The translations under genes were made by a program, and so were the position numbers. Positions 1-6,728 of a stretch of DNA of 14,311 bases are shown here, piece after piece; position 1 is the stretch's first letter; every line of letters begins with the position of its first letter. A model generated the notes under the pieces. It was not told the origin of the DNA. It saw only the letters and a program-made list of their open reading frames with translations, and made no database searches. The DNA is from JAAEQG01 sp023133475 (GTDB taxonomy: Bacteria; Planctomycetota; Phycisphaerae; UBA1845): contig DAOVLE010000134.1 of assembly GCA_030631415.1 (NCBI GenBank), positions 1-14,311 of the forward strand. Reading direction: 5' to 3'.

Positions 1-13
1 GCCATGCCAGGAA

Positions 14-36
14 GGCGGGTGGAACCCGCCCTACGA
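14..36. repeat. single REP-like hairpin, GGCGGG family
   Basis: GGCGGG-TGGAA-CCCGCC followed by CTAC, so the GTAG foot is on the minus strand. The flank CCAGGAA matches the flank of the copy near position 14035, and the copy at 5500-5533 has the close variant CCAGAAA. It lies just downstream of the mnmE stop on the minus strand and may act as a 3'-end hairpin for that transcript. The partner half of an inverted pair, if any, is outside the window. Confidence 0.75.
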
Positions 37-44
37 CTGATAAG

Positions 45-1451
45 CTACTTACCAATGCAGAAGTCGGCGAAAACCCGGGCCAGCAAATCCTCCGTGGTGA
101 CCACACCGCAAATGACGCTCAAGGCGTCCAACGCTTCGCGCAGCTCAAGGGCGATCAGCTCGGCACGGTCGATGGTCTCACCCATGCCGCAGGCCTGGCG
201 GCCGGCACGGCCCAGCGCCGCCGACGCGGCAGTTATAGCACTTTGCAGGCGGGCACCGGGCAAAATGGTGTGCTCCTGCCCGTGCTGTTGGTCTTCGCAG
301 AGCCGGTCTTGAATGGCTGACTTGAGCTTTTCCAGCCCTGCGCCACTGGCGGCACTGGTGGTTTGCACCGGACCCAATTTCGCCCGGCGAAGCTGAGCAA
401 CCCGGGCGGCGCACTTATCGACATCCATCAGGTCGCACTTGTTGGCGGCGATGACCGCCCGCTGCCGCCGATGGTCTCGGAGAATCTCAAGGTCTTTGTT
501 CCGATGCTCGACCGAAACATCAACCACCAGGCACAGCAGGTCAACCCGCGAAACCGCCGTCTTGGTAAGCGACTGAGCCAGTTGAATCAACTCATCGTCC
601 GTGTGGGTCAAACCGACCCCGTCCAGCAACAGGCAGTCCATGCTCGGCAGTGACATGGGGGCGGTGAGGATATCGCGTGTGGTGCCCGCCACAGCCGAAC
701 AAATCGCCCGGTCCGTTTGGGACAAGGCGTTCATCAAGCTGCTCTTGCCCGCGTTGGCCGGCCCGATCAGCAAGACTGTCGGCAGAGTTTCAAAGCGTTC
801 GCTGCCCTTGGCGTCGTGAATAAGCTTGTCCAACTCGGCTCGCAGTGCCGTGAGCCTATCACGCAGATTGGCGGGGGTGATGAATTCGATCGGCTCTTCG
901 GCGAAGTCGATGTCAGCCTCGACCAGGGCACACAACTCGGTGAGCTGTCGCATCCAGGCCTGCACCTGCCGGGCGGGGGCTTGCTCGCGTAGACGGTGTG
1001 CACTGCGCAGTTGAGCGTCGGACTGGGCGCCGATCAGCGCCGCCACCGCCTCCGCCTCATTCAAGCTCATGGCTCCGTTGAAGAATGCCCGTGCGGTGAA
1101 CTCGCCCGCCTCCGCCGCCCGGGCACCACCCTCAATGATCCGTTCGAGCAGCATAGCCAACACCGGCGGCGAGCCTATCGTGTGAAACTCGACCAAGTCC
1201 TGACGGGTGTAGCTACGCGGGGCGCGGAACAGATACAACTCTGCCGGGACCGATGCGTCACCCTCGATACGAACCTCACCGCAAAACCGCCTGAAACCTC
1301 CGCGTTGCGACAACGGCGTAGCATCGGCATCGGCAAAAAGCCCGCCGGCGATGCCCACCGCCCGCGGGCCGCTGATGCGCACGATCCCCCGAAACCCCTG
1401 TCCCGGTGGGGAAGAAACCGCCACAATCGTATCATCGAGCACATCAAACAT
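45..1451 (-). CDS. mnmE: tRNA modification GTPase MnmE (TrmE)
   Basis: MnmE works with MnmG to add the (carboxymethyl)aminomethyl group at C5 of wobble uridine in several tRNAs; it is a cytosolic homodimer. The 468-residue length is usual for the family. The N-terminal formyl-THF-binding domain starts with DTIVAVSSPPG and GIVRISGP. The helical domain is split by a G domain: G1 GPANAGKSS (230-238), G2 AGTTRD (255-260), G3 DGVG (277-280) and G4 NKCD (337-340). The C-terminus is the family signature FCIGK, with the conserved cysteine at 465. G3 is usually DTAG; here only D and the last G are kept, which is mildly unusual. The ATG start opens directly on the conserved N-terminus. The SD is weak, with only GAGA-like bases 5 to 10 nt upstream. 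A promoter lies about 45 nt upstream. The gene stands alone on this strand. Confidence 0.97.
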   Translation of the reverse strand: MFDVLDDTIVAVSSPPGQGFRGIVRISGPRAVGIAGGLFADADATPLSQRGGFRRFCGEVRIEGDASVPAELYLFRAPRSYTRQDLVEFHTIGSPPVLAMLLERIIEGGARAAEAGEFTARAFFNGAMSLNEAEAVAALIGAQSDAQLRSAHRLREQAPARQVQAWMRQLTELCALVEADIDFAEEPIEFITPANLRDRLTALRAELDKLIHDAKGSERFETLPTVLLIGPANAGKSSLMNALSQTDRAICSAVAGTTRDILTAPMSLPSMDCLLLDGVGLTHTDDELIQLAQSLTKTAVSRVDLLCLVVDVSVEHRNKDLEILRDHRRQRAVIAANKCDLMDVDKCAARVAQLRRAKLGPVQTTSAASGAGLEKLKSAIQDRLCEDQQHGQEHTILPGARLQSAITAASAALGRAGRQACGMGETIDRAELIALELREALDALSVICGVVTTEDLLARVFADFCIGK

Positions 1452-1494
1452 TGTGTCTCAACAAGTGCGTCTATTTTCTCCACCGACATAGGCC

Positions 1495-1522
1495 ATTATC
1501 CGACACCAGCAACCAGGGTCAA
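1495..1522 (-). promoter_or_regulatory. sigma70-type promoter for mnmE
   Basis: Reading the minus strand, -35 TTGACC (1522-1517) and -10 GATAAT (1500-1495) are separated by 16 nt. The predicted transcription start is near 1488, giving a leader of about 37 nt before the mnmE ATG. Confidence 0.6.
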
Positions 1523-1541
1523 TCATGCTTGACTCTACAGC

Positions 1542-1799
1542 AGGGCAATCGCATCGAATTCACCGCGGAGCATGCAGAAAATGGAAAATGAAAAATGGGA
1601 GGATGCGAGACATTATCGTTGGGTACACTCCCTTCTTCTCTGCGTTTCTGCGTCTCTGCGTTCATGAAAAATGCGGGTTAGCGGCGACAAGTCCACAGCG
1701 TTTAGCGGCTCCCCAACGGGGAGCGAGAAAAATGGAGCGCGGAAAACTGAGAAAACGGCGTTAATCACAGTTGTCGGGCGGGTTCTACCCGCCTTTGTG
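1542..1799 (+). repeat. left arm of a long inverted repeat (mosaic repeat)
   Basis: This stretch matches the reverse complement of 3333-3600 along its whole length with scattered substitutions and small indels. In order it holds an ATTCACCGCGGAG word, an A-rich GAAAATGG block, a TCTCTGCGTTTCTGCG block, GTTTAGCGGC in two direct copies, the hairpin GCTCCCC-AAC-GGGGAGC and a degenerate REP hairpin GGCGGGTTCTACCCGCC at 1777-1793. A 48-nt run (1678-1725) is identical to 3407-3454 in reverse complement. It accounts for most of the gap between mnmE and the thioesterase gene (1452-1962). Beyond it I see only the two promoters in that gap. Confidence 0.85.
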
Positions 1800-1869
1800 A
1801 CTGGATTGCTCGTAGACTCTTGTTTTTCGTCCCGGCGCCGGATCGGCGAACCACCTTTTCGACCTCGTG

Positions 1870-1898
1870 TTGTGGGGTTCGTGCCCGAGCGGTATCAT
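1870..1898 (+). promoter_or_regulatory. candidate promoter of the thioesterase/hydrolase pair
   Basis: -35 TTGTGG (1870-1875), a 17-nt spacer and -10 TATCAT (1893-1898). The predicted start is near 1905, which leaves a leader of about 58 nt before the GTG at 1963. It lies inside the segment bounded by the inverted repeats, so it would move with the genes if the segment inverted. Confidence 0.4.
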
Positions 1899-1962
1899 CA
1901 ACAACCGCGTAACCAAAAAACCTCAGCGATGCGGAATAGTGCACGCGAAGGGAGTCGACGAT

Positions 1963-2421
1963 GTGAGCACGGCAGAGGGGCAGAACTTCAATCAGGCTGA
2001 CTTGGGGCAGGTTTGTCATCCGGCTTGTGTGGTCTGCGGGGCACGCAACAAGTCCGGCATGGGCTTGCAGTTCGAGCAGCAGCCGGACGGTAGTGTGGTT
2101 GCTTGCTTTGCGTGCAACGCCAACTATCAGAGCTATCCGGATCGACTGCACGGCGGGGTGGTGTCCATGCTGCTCGATGCCGCGATGACCAACTGTATGT
2201 TTGCCCACCACATTCAGGCGGTCACCGCTAGGTTGAATATCAGATTCCGCCATCCGGTGAAACTCGGGGTGGAAGCCACAATCCGTGCTCGCCTGGTGGA
2301 CCAATCCCCGCCGCTGTATGTTCTCCGGGCTGAGCTGTTGCAGGATGGCCGGCCTTGTGCATTGGCTGATGGCAAGTTTTACGCGGAAGGCCACACCGCC
2401 TCGCTACAGGAGGAACCATGA
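1963..2421 (+). CDS. PaaI-family hotdog-fold thioesterase
   Basis: Predicted acyl-CoA thioesterase of 152 residues with a single hotdog fold. The family hallmark RLHGGVVSMLLDAAM (61-75) covers the HGG turn and the central helix, and LNIRFRHPVKLG (91-102) is the following strand pair. An N-terminal CVVCGARNKSGMGL segment (22-35) is the cysteine-containing lead-in found in many PaaI-like proteins of this type. The start is taken as GTG because AAGGGAG lies 8 nt upstream; the frame stays open to 1867 but that extension looks non-coding. The substrate cannot be read from sequence. The stop overlaps the next ATG (ATGA), so it is translationally coupled to the metallo-hydrolase. Confidence 0.88.
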   Translation: MSTAEGQNFNQADLGQVCHPACVVCGARNKSGMGLQFEQQPDGSVVACFACNANYQSYPDRLHGGVVSMLLDAAMTNCMFAHHIQAVTARLNIRFRHPVKLGVEATIRARLVDQSPPLYVLRAELLQDGRPCALADGKFYAEGHTASLQEEP

Positions 2422-3257
2422 TTCAACGTCTACACATAACTGTTTTAGTGGAAAACACCGCCGGGGCCAGAGGCCTGCTGGCAGAGCACGGGCTGGCGAT
2501 GTGGGTGCAGGCTGACGGGACGAACATTCTGTTCGACACCGGGCAGGGGATGGCTTTGACCGCCAACGCCAAGGCTCTGGGTATTGACCTTGGCAGTGTC
2601 AACGCGGTGGTGCTAAGCCACGGGCATTACGACCACACCGGTGGCCTCGAGCAGGTGCTTGCCTTGCTCGGGAATGCAACGGTCTACATCCACCCTCGGG
2701 CGTTTGAAGCCAAATACGCCAGGCAGAGCGACGGCACCGCGTGCGACGCCGGCTGCCCAATCCCATCTATCGAGCAGATAAGCCCGCCCGCGGCGCGGGT
2801 AATCACCACTACCGGGCCGACGAAGGTGGCTGATGGCATCTGGGTCACCGGGGAGATCCCTCGCAAGAACGATTTCGAGGACACTGGTGGGCCGTTTTTC
2901 CTGGACCAGGCGTGCCGCCAGGCGGACCCTCTCATGGACGATCAGGCATTGTGCCTCGAAACCGCCAAGGGGCTGGTGGTGCTGACCGGTTGCGGGCATT
3001 CCGGGTTGGTCAACACGCTTGATTATGTTTCCAAGTTGGCTGGTGTCGAACGCATCCATAGCGTACTGGGCGGGTTCCACCTGGTGCGTGCCTCAGCCGA
3101 GAGGATGACACGCACGGTGGAGGCTTTACAGCGTTACGATGTCCAGCATATCGGACCTGCCCACTGCACTGGTTTGTCTGCCACCGCCCGCATTCTGGGC
3201 GTCTTCCCCGAGCGGTTTGTCAACTTAGCCGCCGGTTCGGAAGTAATCGTGGTGTGA
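2418..3257 (+). CDS. metallo-beta-lactamase-fold hydrolase (COG1237-like)
   Basis: Cytosolic MBL-fold enzyme of 279 residues. The metal-binding motif HGHYDH is at 68-73 after LFDTG (38-42). Further metal-ligand candidates are His194 in TGCGHSG, His221 in GGFHL and His249 in GPAHC. The combination of TGCGHSGLVN, GGFHL and GPAHCTG is characteristic of COG1237, whose archaeal member is linked to methanopterin precursor synthesis (RFA-P synthase-like). That specific reaction should not be transferred to this bacterial protein without evidence. The ATG has a strong AGGAGG SD (2408-2413) and overlaps the thioesterase stop by 4 nt. Pairing with a thioesterase suggests hydrolysis of a thioester or phospho-ester metabolite, but this is speculation. 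Confidence 0.9.
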   Translation: MIQRLHITVLVENTAGARGLLAEHGLAMWVQADGTNILFDTGQGMALTANAKALGIDLGSVNAVVLSHGHYDHTGGLEQVLALLGNATVYIHPRAFEAKYARQSDGTACDAGCPIPSIEQISPPAARVITTTGPTKVADGIWVTGEIPRKNDFEDTGGPFFLDQACRQADPLMDDQALCLETAKGLVVLTGCGHSGLVNTLDYVSKLAGVERIHSVLGGFHLVRASAERMTRTVEALQRYDVQHIGPAHCTGLSATARILGVFPERFVNLAAGSEVIVV

Positions 3258-3301
3258 CATGGGCATGGTCTTGCCCAGCAAGATTTTTCGATCCACGTCC
3301 C

Positions 3302-3360
3302 TGTAGGGCGGGTTCCACCCGCCGCACTATGCCACAAAGGCGGGTAGAACCCGCCCTACA
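3302..3360. repeat. REPIN-like inverted pair of GGCGGG hairpins
   Basis: Two palindromic units face each other. TGTAGGGCGGGTTCC-ACCCGCC (3302-3323) and GGCGGGTAGAACCCGCC followed by CTACA (3339-3360) are separated by 15 nt. Each half begins with the GTAG foot. The pair starts 45 nt after the stop of the MBL hydrolase gene, and its right half is part of the right arm of the long inverted repeat. Confidence 0.8.
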
Positions 3361-3600
3361 ACTGTGATTACGCCGTTTTCTCAGTTTTTCACGCTCTTCT
3401 TCTACGCGCTCCCCGTTGGGGAGCCGCTAAACGCTGTGGACTTGTCGCCGCTAAACATGGATTATTCATGAACGCAGAGACGCAGAGAGCGCAGAGAAGA
3501 AGGGAGTGCACCCAACGACAATGCCTCGCATCCCCCCATTTTCCATTTTTCCATTTTCCATTTTCTGCATGCTCCGCGGTGAATTAGATGCGATTGCCCT
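3333..3600 (-). repeat. right arm of the long inverted repeat
   Basis: Reverse-complement partner of 1542-1799, with the same order of modules: REP hairpin, AAAACTGAGAAAAC-like word, GGGGAGC hairpin (near 3410-3425), two GTTTAGCGGC copies, the CGCAGAGACGCAGAG block (from 3474), CATTTTCC-rich block and ATTCACCGCGGAG end. The outermost 23 nt (3578-3600) also recur at 8775-8797. The two arms bracket the thioesterase and MBL hydrolase genes. Confidence 0.85.
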
Positions 3601-3630
3601 GTCCCCCCACCTCGCTTCAGATGGCGGGCC

Positions 3631-3669
3631 GGCTCAGTCCGGAGTGCAGACGCGACTCCAGACCGAGCC
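3631..3669. repeat. imperfect 15-bp hairpin in the 3601-3773 gap
   Basis: GGCTCAGTCCGGAGT (3631-3645) pairs with ACTCCAGACCGAGCC (3655-3669) with two mismatches and a 9-nt loop. It lies downstream of the ABC-GNAT gene, between that gene's stop and the repeat arm. A GGAAGGAAGG-rich tract follows at 3678-3700. There is no T-run next to the stem, so it is not a standard terminator. Nothing else is visible in 3601-3773. Confidence 0.5.
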
Positions 3670-3773
3670 GCTGTGTAAGGAAGGAACGGAGGAAGGAAGG
3701 AAACGAATATCGCAATCCACCGATTCATTCTGGGCCGATGCGGCGGCAAGAGGGCCTGCCACCATCGGCGTTC

Positions 3774-5174
3774 TCAACCGTCTCGATCCCAGAGGTAATA
3801 CACCGGTCGACAACCTGCCAGGCTGCGGAAAAGCTGTGCCAGGAACTGGGGGGACTGGCGGCAGACCCGCCGTTGCCCGTCGCCGGTGGTGGCTCGATAC
3901 CACTGGAGCACCACCTGCGCCACGATGCTTCGCACCCGCGGGCTACGGCAAACCTGGTGCTCGAAGTCGTGAGCAAACGGGTCAACGTCAAGTTCCTCAA
4001 GGGCCTTCAACGCGGCTTTAGGTTCGGGCGGCTCGGGGCATAGGCCTATGCGTTCCATGCCGGCCATCTCGAACACCGGGTTCACTTGCCCCATGGCAGC
4101 AAGACACTCAACGTACCGAGTGCCGACCTGCGGCAGCGTCTTGCTCACCAGGCGATGCCCCAGCCCACACCCCCGCACGTCGGGATGCACCACCAGCCGC
4201 CGCAAAATACGCAGTTCGCGGTTGAGCAGGGTCAGGTTCCGGCAAAAACGCTTGCCGGTGACCCGGTTCCGCAACGAGAGTTCGGCGGGGCCGTGTGAAT
4301 AGACTACGATGGCTAAATGGTCTCCGCCGGCTTTTTCACGCAGCACGAAGACCTTGTCCACGAAACCGAGTTCGTCGGTCGCCCGATAGTGCATTGCGGC
4401 GAATTGTTGGTAGTCACGCTTGCAGCCTCGCTCGATAGCCAACCCACGCCAGAAGCTTATGGGACGCCGACGCGGGATGTTTTGCTTCACTTGGTGGCTG
4501 CCGTTGCCGCGCAGGCGGATGGTCACGTCAGGTTGCAGGTCACGAAGGATGTCATCGTTGCCGGCGGCTAACACCACACACAGGTTGCGTCGTGTTACCA
4601 GCTTGCGGAGATTGTAGGCGATGGCTTTAGCCGCCCGGCGATGCAGACTGCTGCAAAACTCGTCGCACAACAGCGGTGCTGCCGACGGGCCTCGGGCGTG
4701 CAGCCCTATCGCCTTGGCCAGCCGTGCCCGGAACTTCTCGCCGTCAGACAACTCGTTGTACCGCCGCAACCACAACCGGGCTTCGCCCAGGGCACACGCC
4801 GTCAAAAGCGACAGGGCGTCAGACAGCGAGGTATGCGGGCTCACACAATCCACCAACGCTCGATCTTGCGGAAGGGAAACCCGTTGGACGCTGTGGCCGC
4901 CGGCGTGCTGGGCTTCTATCTGAGCCAACGCCGACGACTTCCCACTACCGGAAGGGCCGACAAAGGCGATGATCCGCCCACCAGCCAACTCCAACGCGAG
5001 TGGGTCGAGCACCCTCCGCAGCCCGCTCGCTGTCGAAACCCCGAAATCCGCCGACACCTCAGCCACACGTGGCGACGGCCGGACTGGTGCTGATTCTCTG
5101 ACACACTCAATCCTCGTCCAGCCGACACCACGTTTCCCCTTGGCCCCACTTGTCACCTCTGCGATTCTCACCAT
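3774..5174 (-). CDS. ABC-type ATPase fused to a GNAT acetyltransferase domain (COG2401-like)
   Basis: A 466-residue soluble protein with two recognisable domains. The ATPase half has Walker A GPSGSGKS (73-80), ABC signature ELSDGEKFRARLAKAI (141-156) and Walker B PLLCDEF (167-173). The position where ABC ATPases usually have the switch histidine reads AAGNDD instead. The C-terminal half has a GNAT acetyl-CoA loop, LRRLVVHPDVRGCGLGH (324-340). No membrane segment is present, so this is not a transporter. The domain order matches the family catalogued as an ABC-type ATPase fused to a predicted acetyltransferase (COG2401), whose function is unsettled. The start is uncertain: the frame is open to a TTG at 5264 close to the promoter, but the added 30 residues look unlike protein, so the ATG at 5172-5174 is chosen despite a poor SD. 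It is a single-gene unit transcribed toward the MBL gene. Confidence 0.85.
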   Translation of the reverse strand: MVRIAEVTSGAKGKRGVGWTRIECVRESAPVRPSPRVAEVSADFGVSTASGLRRVLDPLALELAGGRIIAFVGPSGSGKSSALAQIEAQHAGGHSVQRVSLPQDRALVDCVSPHTSLSDALSLLTACALGEARLWLRRYNELSDGEKFRARLAKAIGLHARGPSAAPLLCDEFCSSLHRRAAKAIAYNLRKLVTRRNLCVVLAAGNDDILRDLQPDVTIRLRGNGSHQVKQNIPRRRPISFWRGLAIERGCKRDYQQFAAMHYRATDELGFVDKVFVLREKAGGDHLAIVVYSHGPAELSLRNRVTGKRFCRNLTLLNRELRILRRLVVHPDVRGCGLGHRLVSKTLPQVGTRYVECLAAMGQVNPVFEMAGMERIGLCPEPPEPKAALKALEELDVDPFAHDFEHQVCRSPRVRSIVAQVVLQWYRATTGDGQRRVCRQSPQFLAQLFRSLAGCRPVYYLWDRDG

Positions 5175-5280
5175 ACACCCCCACGATTTCCCCGCTGTGC
5201 CGATCGCAACCTGCCCGATCCGATCCAGCCCCCCCACGACCGGCTCAGCCGCTGGCCCACCCAATACCTAACATACCCCT

Positions 5281-5309
5281 AACATACATCAAATTATTGG
5301 CTCGGTCAA
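5281..5309 (-). promoter_or_regulatory. promoter of the ABC-GNAT gene
   Basis: On the minus strand, -35 TTGACC (5309-5304) and -10 TATGTT (5286-5281) are 17 nt apart. The predicted start is near 5274. This gives a 100-nt leader to the ATG at 5174, or about 10 nt to the alternative TTG at 5264. Confidence 0.5.
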
Positions 5310-5312
5310 GTG

Positions 5313-5336
5313 AATATCGCAATTATGTGCAATATT
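5313..5336. promoter_or_regulatory. dyad next to the -35, candidate operator
   Basis: AATATCGCA (5313-5321), a 6-nt spacer and TGCAATATT (5328-5336) form a 9-bp inverted repeat with one mismatch. It is AT-rich, unlike its surroundings. It ends 3 nt from the -35 of the ABC-GNAT promoter, so its centre is about 50 nt upstream of the predicted start, a typical activator position. Confidence 0.35.
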
Positions 5337-5395
5337 ATTGAAAAAATAACCCGTCGCGGTTCCACCCGCATTTTTCATGGAAGCAGGGAAGAAAT

Positions 5396-5430
5396 GGAGA
5401 ATGGAGAATTGAGAATGGAGAATTGAGAAT
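5396..5430 (+). repeat. tandem GGAGAATTGAGAAT repeats
   Basis: Two exact 14-bp copies (5403-5416, 5417-5430) preceded by a half unit GGAGAAT at 5396-5402. A/G-rich words of the same style (AAAATGGAAAATTGAAAATG near 9017, GAAAATGG words in both inverted-repeat arms) occur elsewhere in the window. No coding sense is seen. Confidence 0.7.
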
Positions 5431-5456
5431 AAGGATGAGGGATGGAGGGTGAGCAG

Positions 5457-5533
5457 TGTAGGGCGGGTTCTACCCGCCATCCCACGTCAAGAAACCACCC
5501 CATGCCAGAAAGGCGGGTAAAACCCGCCCTACA
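5457..5533. repeat. REPIN-like inverted pair, 77 bp
   Basis: Left half starts TGTAGGGCGGGTTC and right half ends AACCCGCCCTACA, each a self-palindrome, with 35 nt between. Its reverse complement equals the element at 12644-12702 except for one 18-nt internal stretch. It lies between the ABC-GNAT promoter region and the ispA promoter. With the tandem repeats it explains most of the gene-free stretch 5175-5648. Confidence 0.85.
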
Positions 5534-5563
5534 CTTCTCCACAACCCTCAGCCATATGCCACA

Positions 5564-5592
5564 TTGCAGATGGATGAACTCTTACGTATACT
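5564..5592 (+). promoter_or_regulatory. promoter of the ispA-dxs unit
   Basis: -35 TTGCAG (5564-5569), a 17-nt spacer and -10 TATACT (5587-5592). The predicted start is near 5599, about 50 nt upstream of the chosen GTG. The same TTGCA and TATACT boxes recur in front of the carboxypeptidase gene. Confidence 0.6.
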
Positions 5593-5648
5593 TGGTAACT
5601 GCGCCAAACTGAGTGTTTTTGCCCCTGTATGCCCTGGAAAGGCCCCCA

Positions 5649-6590
5649 GTGAAGCCTGATCCGCCGCTAGCCGAACCTGTCTCCGCGACCCTCAAACGGT
5701 TCGCCGAGGGTTTCGATCAACGGTTTTCAAAAGTTTTGAAAACAGTGAAAGATACTCCCGAGTCGCTTGCGGAAGCCATGTGCTATTCCGCCCTGGCTCC
5801 TGGCAAGCGGTTGCGGCCTTTCCTGGTCGCCGAGTGTTGCAGGCTGGTTGGAGGGGCACCGGAGGCAGCTTTTCCGGCAGCGACAGCCATCGAATGTGTT
5901 CATGCGTTTTCCCTGGTGCACGACGACTTGCCGGCTATGGACGATGCCGACCTGCGCCGCAGCCGAGCTACCAGCCATGTGAAATTCGGTGAGGCGCTGG
6001 CTATCCTTGCGGGGGACGCACTGGTGACGTTGGCGTTCGAGTTGCTGGCTGCACCGGTGATGGGCAGTAACGGCGGTGAGGCAGACGATTCACGTCGGGC
6101 TGTTGCGCTGGTCAGCGAGTTGGCTCAAGCTGGTGGCTGGCAGGGGATGATCGGCGGGCAAGTGGCGGATGTGCAAGGGGAGACCCAACCGATTGATCGG
6201 CAACTCGTGGAGTACATTCACCGTTGCAAGACCGCCCGATTGCTTGAGGCTGCCTGTCGTATGGGCGTGCTCAGTGGTGACGGTGGTTCTGAACAATTGG
6301 AGCGGTTGGGGCATTATGGTTTGCATTTGGGCATGGCGTTCCAGATTGTTGACGATCTGTTGGACGCAACCGCCAGTGTCGAGCAAACGGGCAAAAGTGT
6401 CGGGAAAGACGCAGTTGCGGGCAAACAAACTTACCCTGCCTGCGTAGGTATTGAGGAAAGTCGCCTGGCAGCCCGTCGGGCTGTTGATGCGGCGGTGGAA
6501 GCATTGGAGACGTTTGGCATCGAGGCCCAGACACTACGAGCGCTGGCGGTTTACGTGGTTGAACGTGCCGGCTGCGGGTTCCCACCGTAG
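5649..6590 (+). CDS. ispA: polyprenyl diphosphate synthase, probable farnesyl diphosphate synthase
   Basis: Trans-prenyltransferase that condenses IPP with allylic diphosphates; 313 residues from this start, close to the 299 of E. coli IspA. Motifs: PGKRLRP (51-57), first aspartate-rich motif HDDLPAMDDADLRR (91-104) with the four-residue spacing of bacterial type II enzymes, KTARLLEAA (194-202), and second aspartate-rich motif QIVDDLLD (232-239), then GKDAVAGKQTYP. The residue five before the first Asp is Phe, and a large aromatic there usually favours a C15 product, so FPP is the likelier product; GGPP is possible. GTG 5649 is preferred because GGAAAGG lies 6 nt upstream; GTG 5613, 14 nt after the predicted transcript start, is the alternative. 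The last residues CGFPP and the TAG stop are encoded by an intergenic repeat, not by family-like sequence. It is followed by dxs, a common partner. Confidence 0.93.
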   Translation: MKPDPPLAEPVSATLKRFAEGFDQRFSKVLKTVKDTPESLAEAMCYSALAPGKRLRPFLVAECCRLVGGAPEAAFPAATAIECVHAFSLVHDDLPAMDDADLRRSRATSHVKFGEALAILAGDALVTLAFELLAAPVMGSNGGEADDSRRAVALVSELAQAGGWQGMIGGQVADVQGETQPIDRQLVEYIHRCKTARLLEAACRMGVLSGDGGSEQLERLGHYGLHLGMAFQIVDDLLDATASVEQTGKSVGKDAVAGKQTYPACVGIEESRLAARRAVDAAVEALETFGIEAQTLRALAVYVVERAGCGFPP

Positions 6591-6628
6591 GGTGGGTGGA
6601 ACCTCGCGGAGCGAGGTGGAACCCACCA
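6586..6628 (+). repeat. REP-like hairpin overlapping the ispA stop
   Basis: GTAG foot, then GGTGGGT (6591-6597) pairs with ACCCACC (6621-6627), enclosing a second perfect stem CCTCGC-GGA-GCGAGG (6602-6616). The TAG of the foot is the ispA stop codon. Because it sits between ispA and dxs it may protect or attenuate the upstream message. Confidence 0.8.
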
Positions 6629-6639
6629 ACCAGGGACGA

Positions 6640-6713
6640 GTCCAAGGTCCAAAGTCCAAGGTCCCGAGTCCCGTGGGTTTCTGACTTTGGACTTTGGACA
6701 AGGGACTTTGGAC
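6640..6713. repeat. GTCCAAAGTCC direct and inverted repeats
   Basis: Several copies of GTCCAAAG/GTCCAAGG on the left (6640-6665) face GACTTTGGACTTTGG copies on the right (6683-6713), so the block can fold on itself. It ends just before the dxs SD (GGAG, 6718-6721). Confidence 0.6.
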
Positions 6714-6728
6714 TGACGGAGCGATTGG

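Noticed and set aside
996..1532. Plus-strand open frame over the start of mnmE
   Set aside because: Antisense to the conserved MnmE N-terminal domain; no RBS or recognised domain.
1765..2394. Minus-strand open frame over the thioesterase gene
   Set aside because: The plus strand has the clear hotdog motifs, SD and coupled start; the minus frame has no family features and begins inside the next gene.
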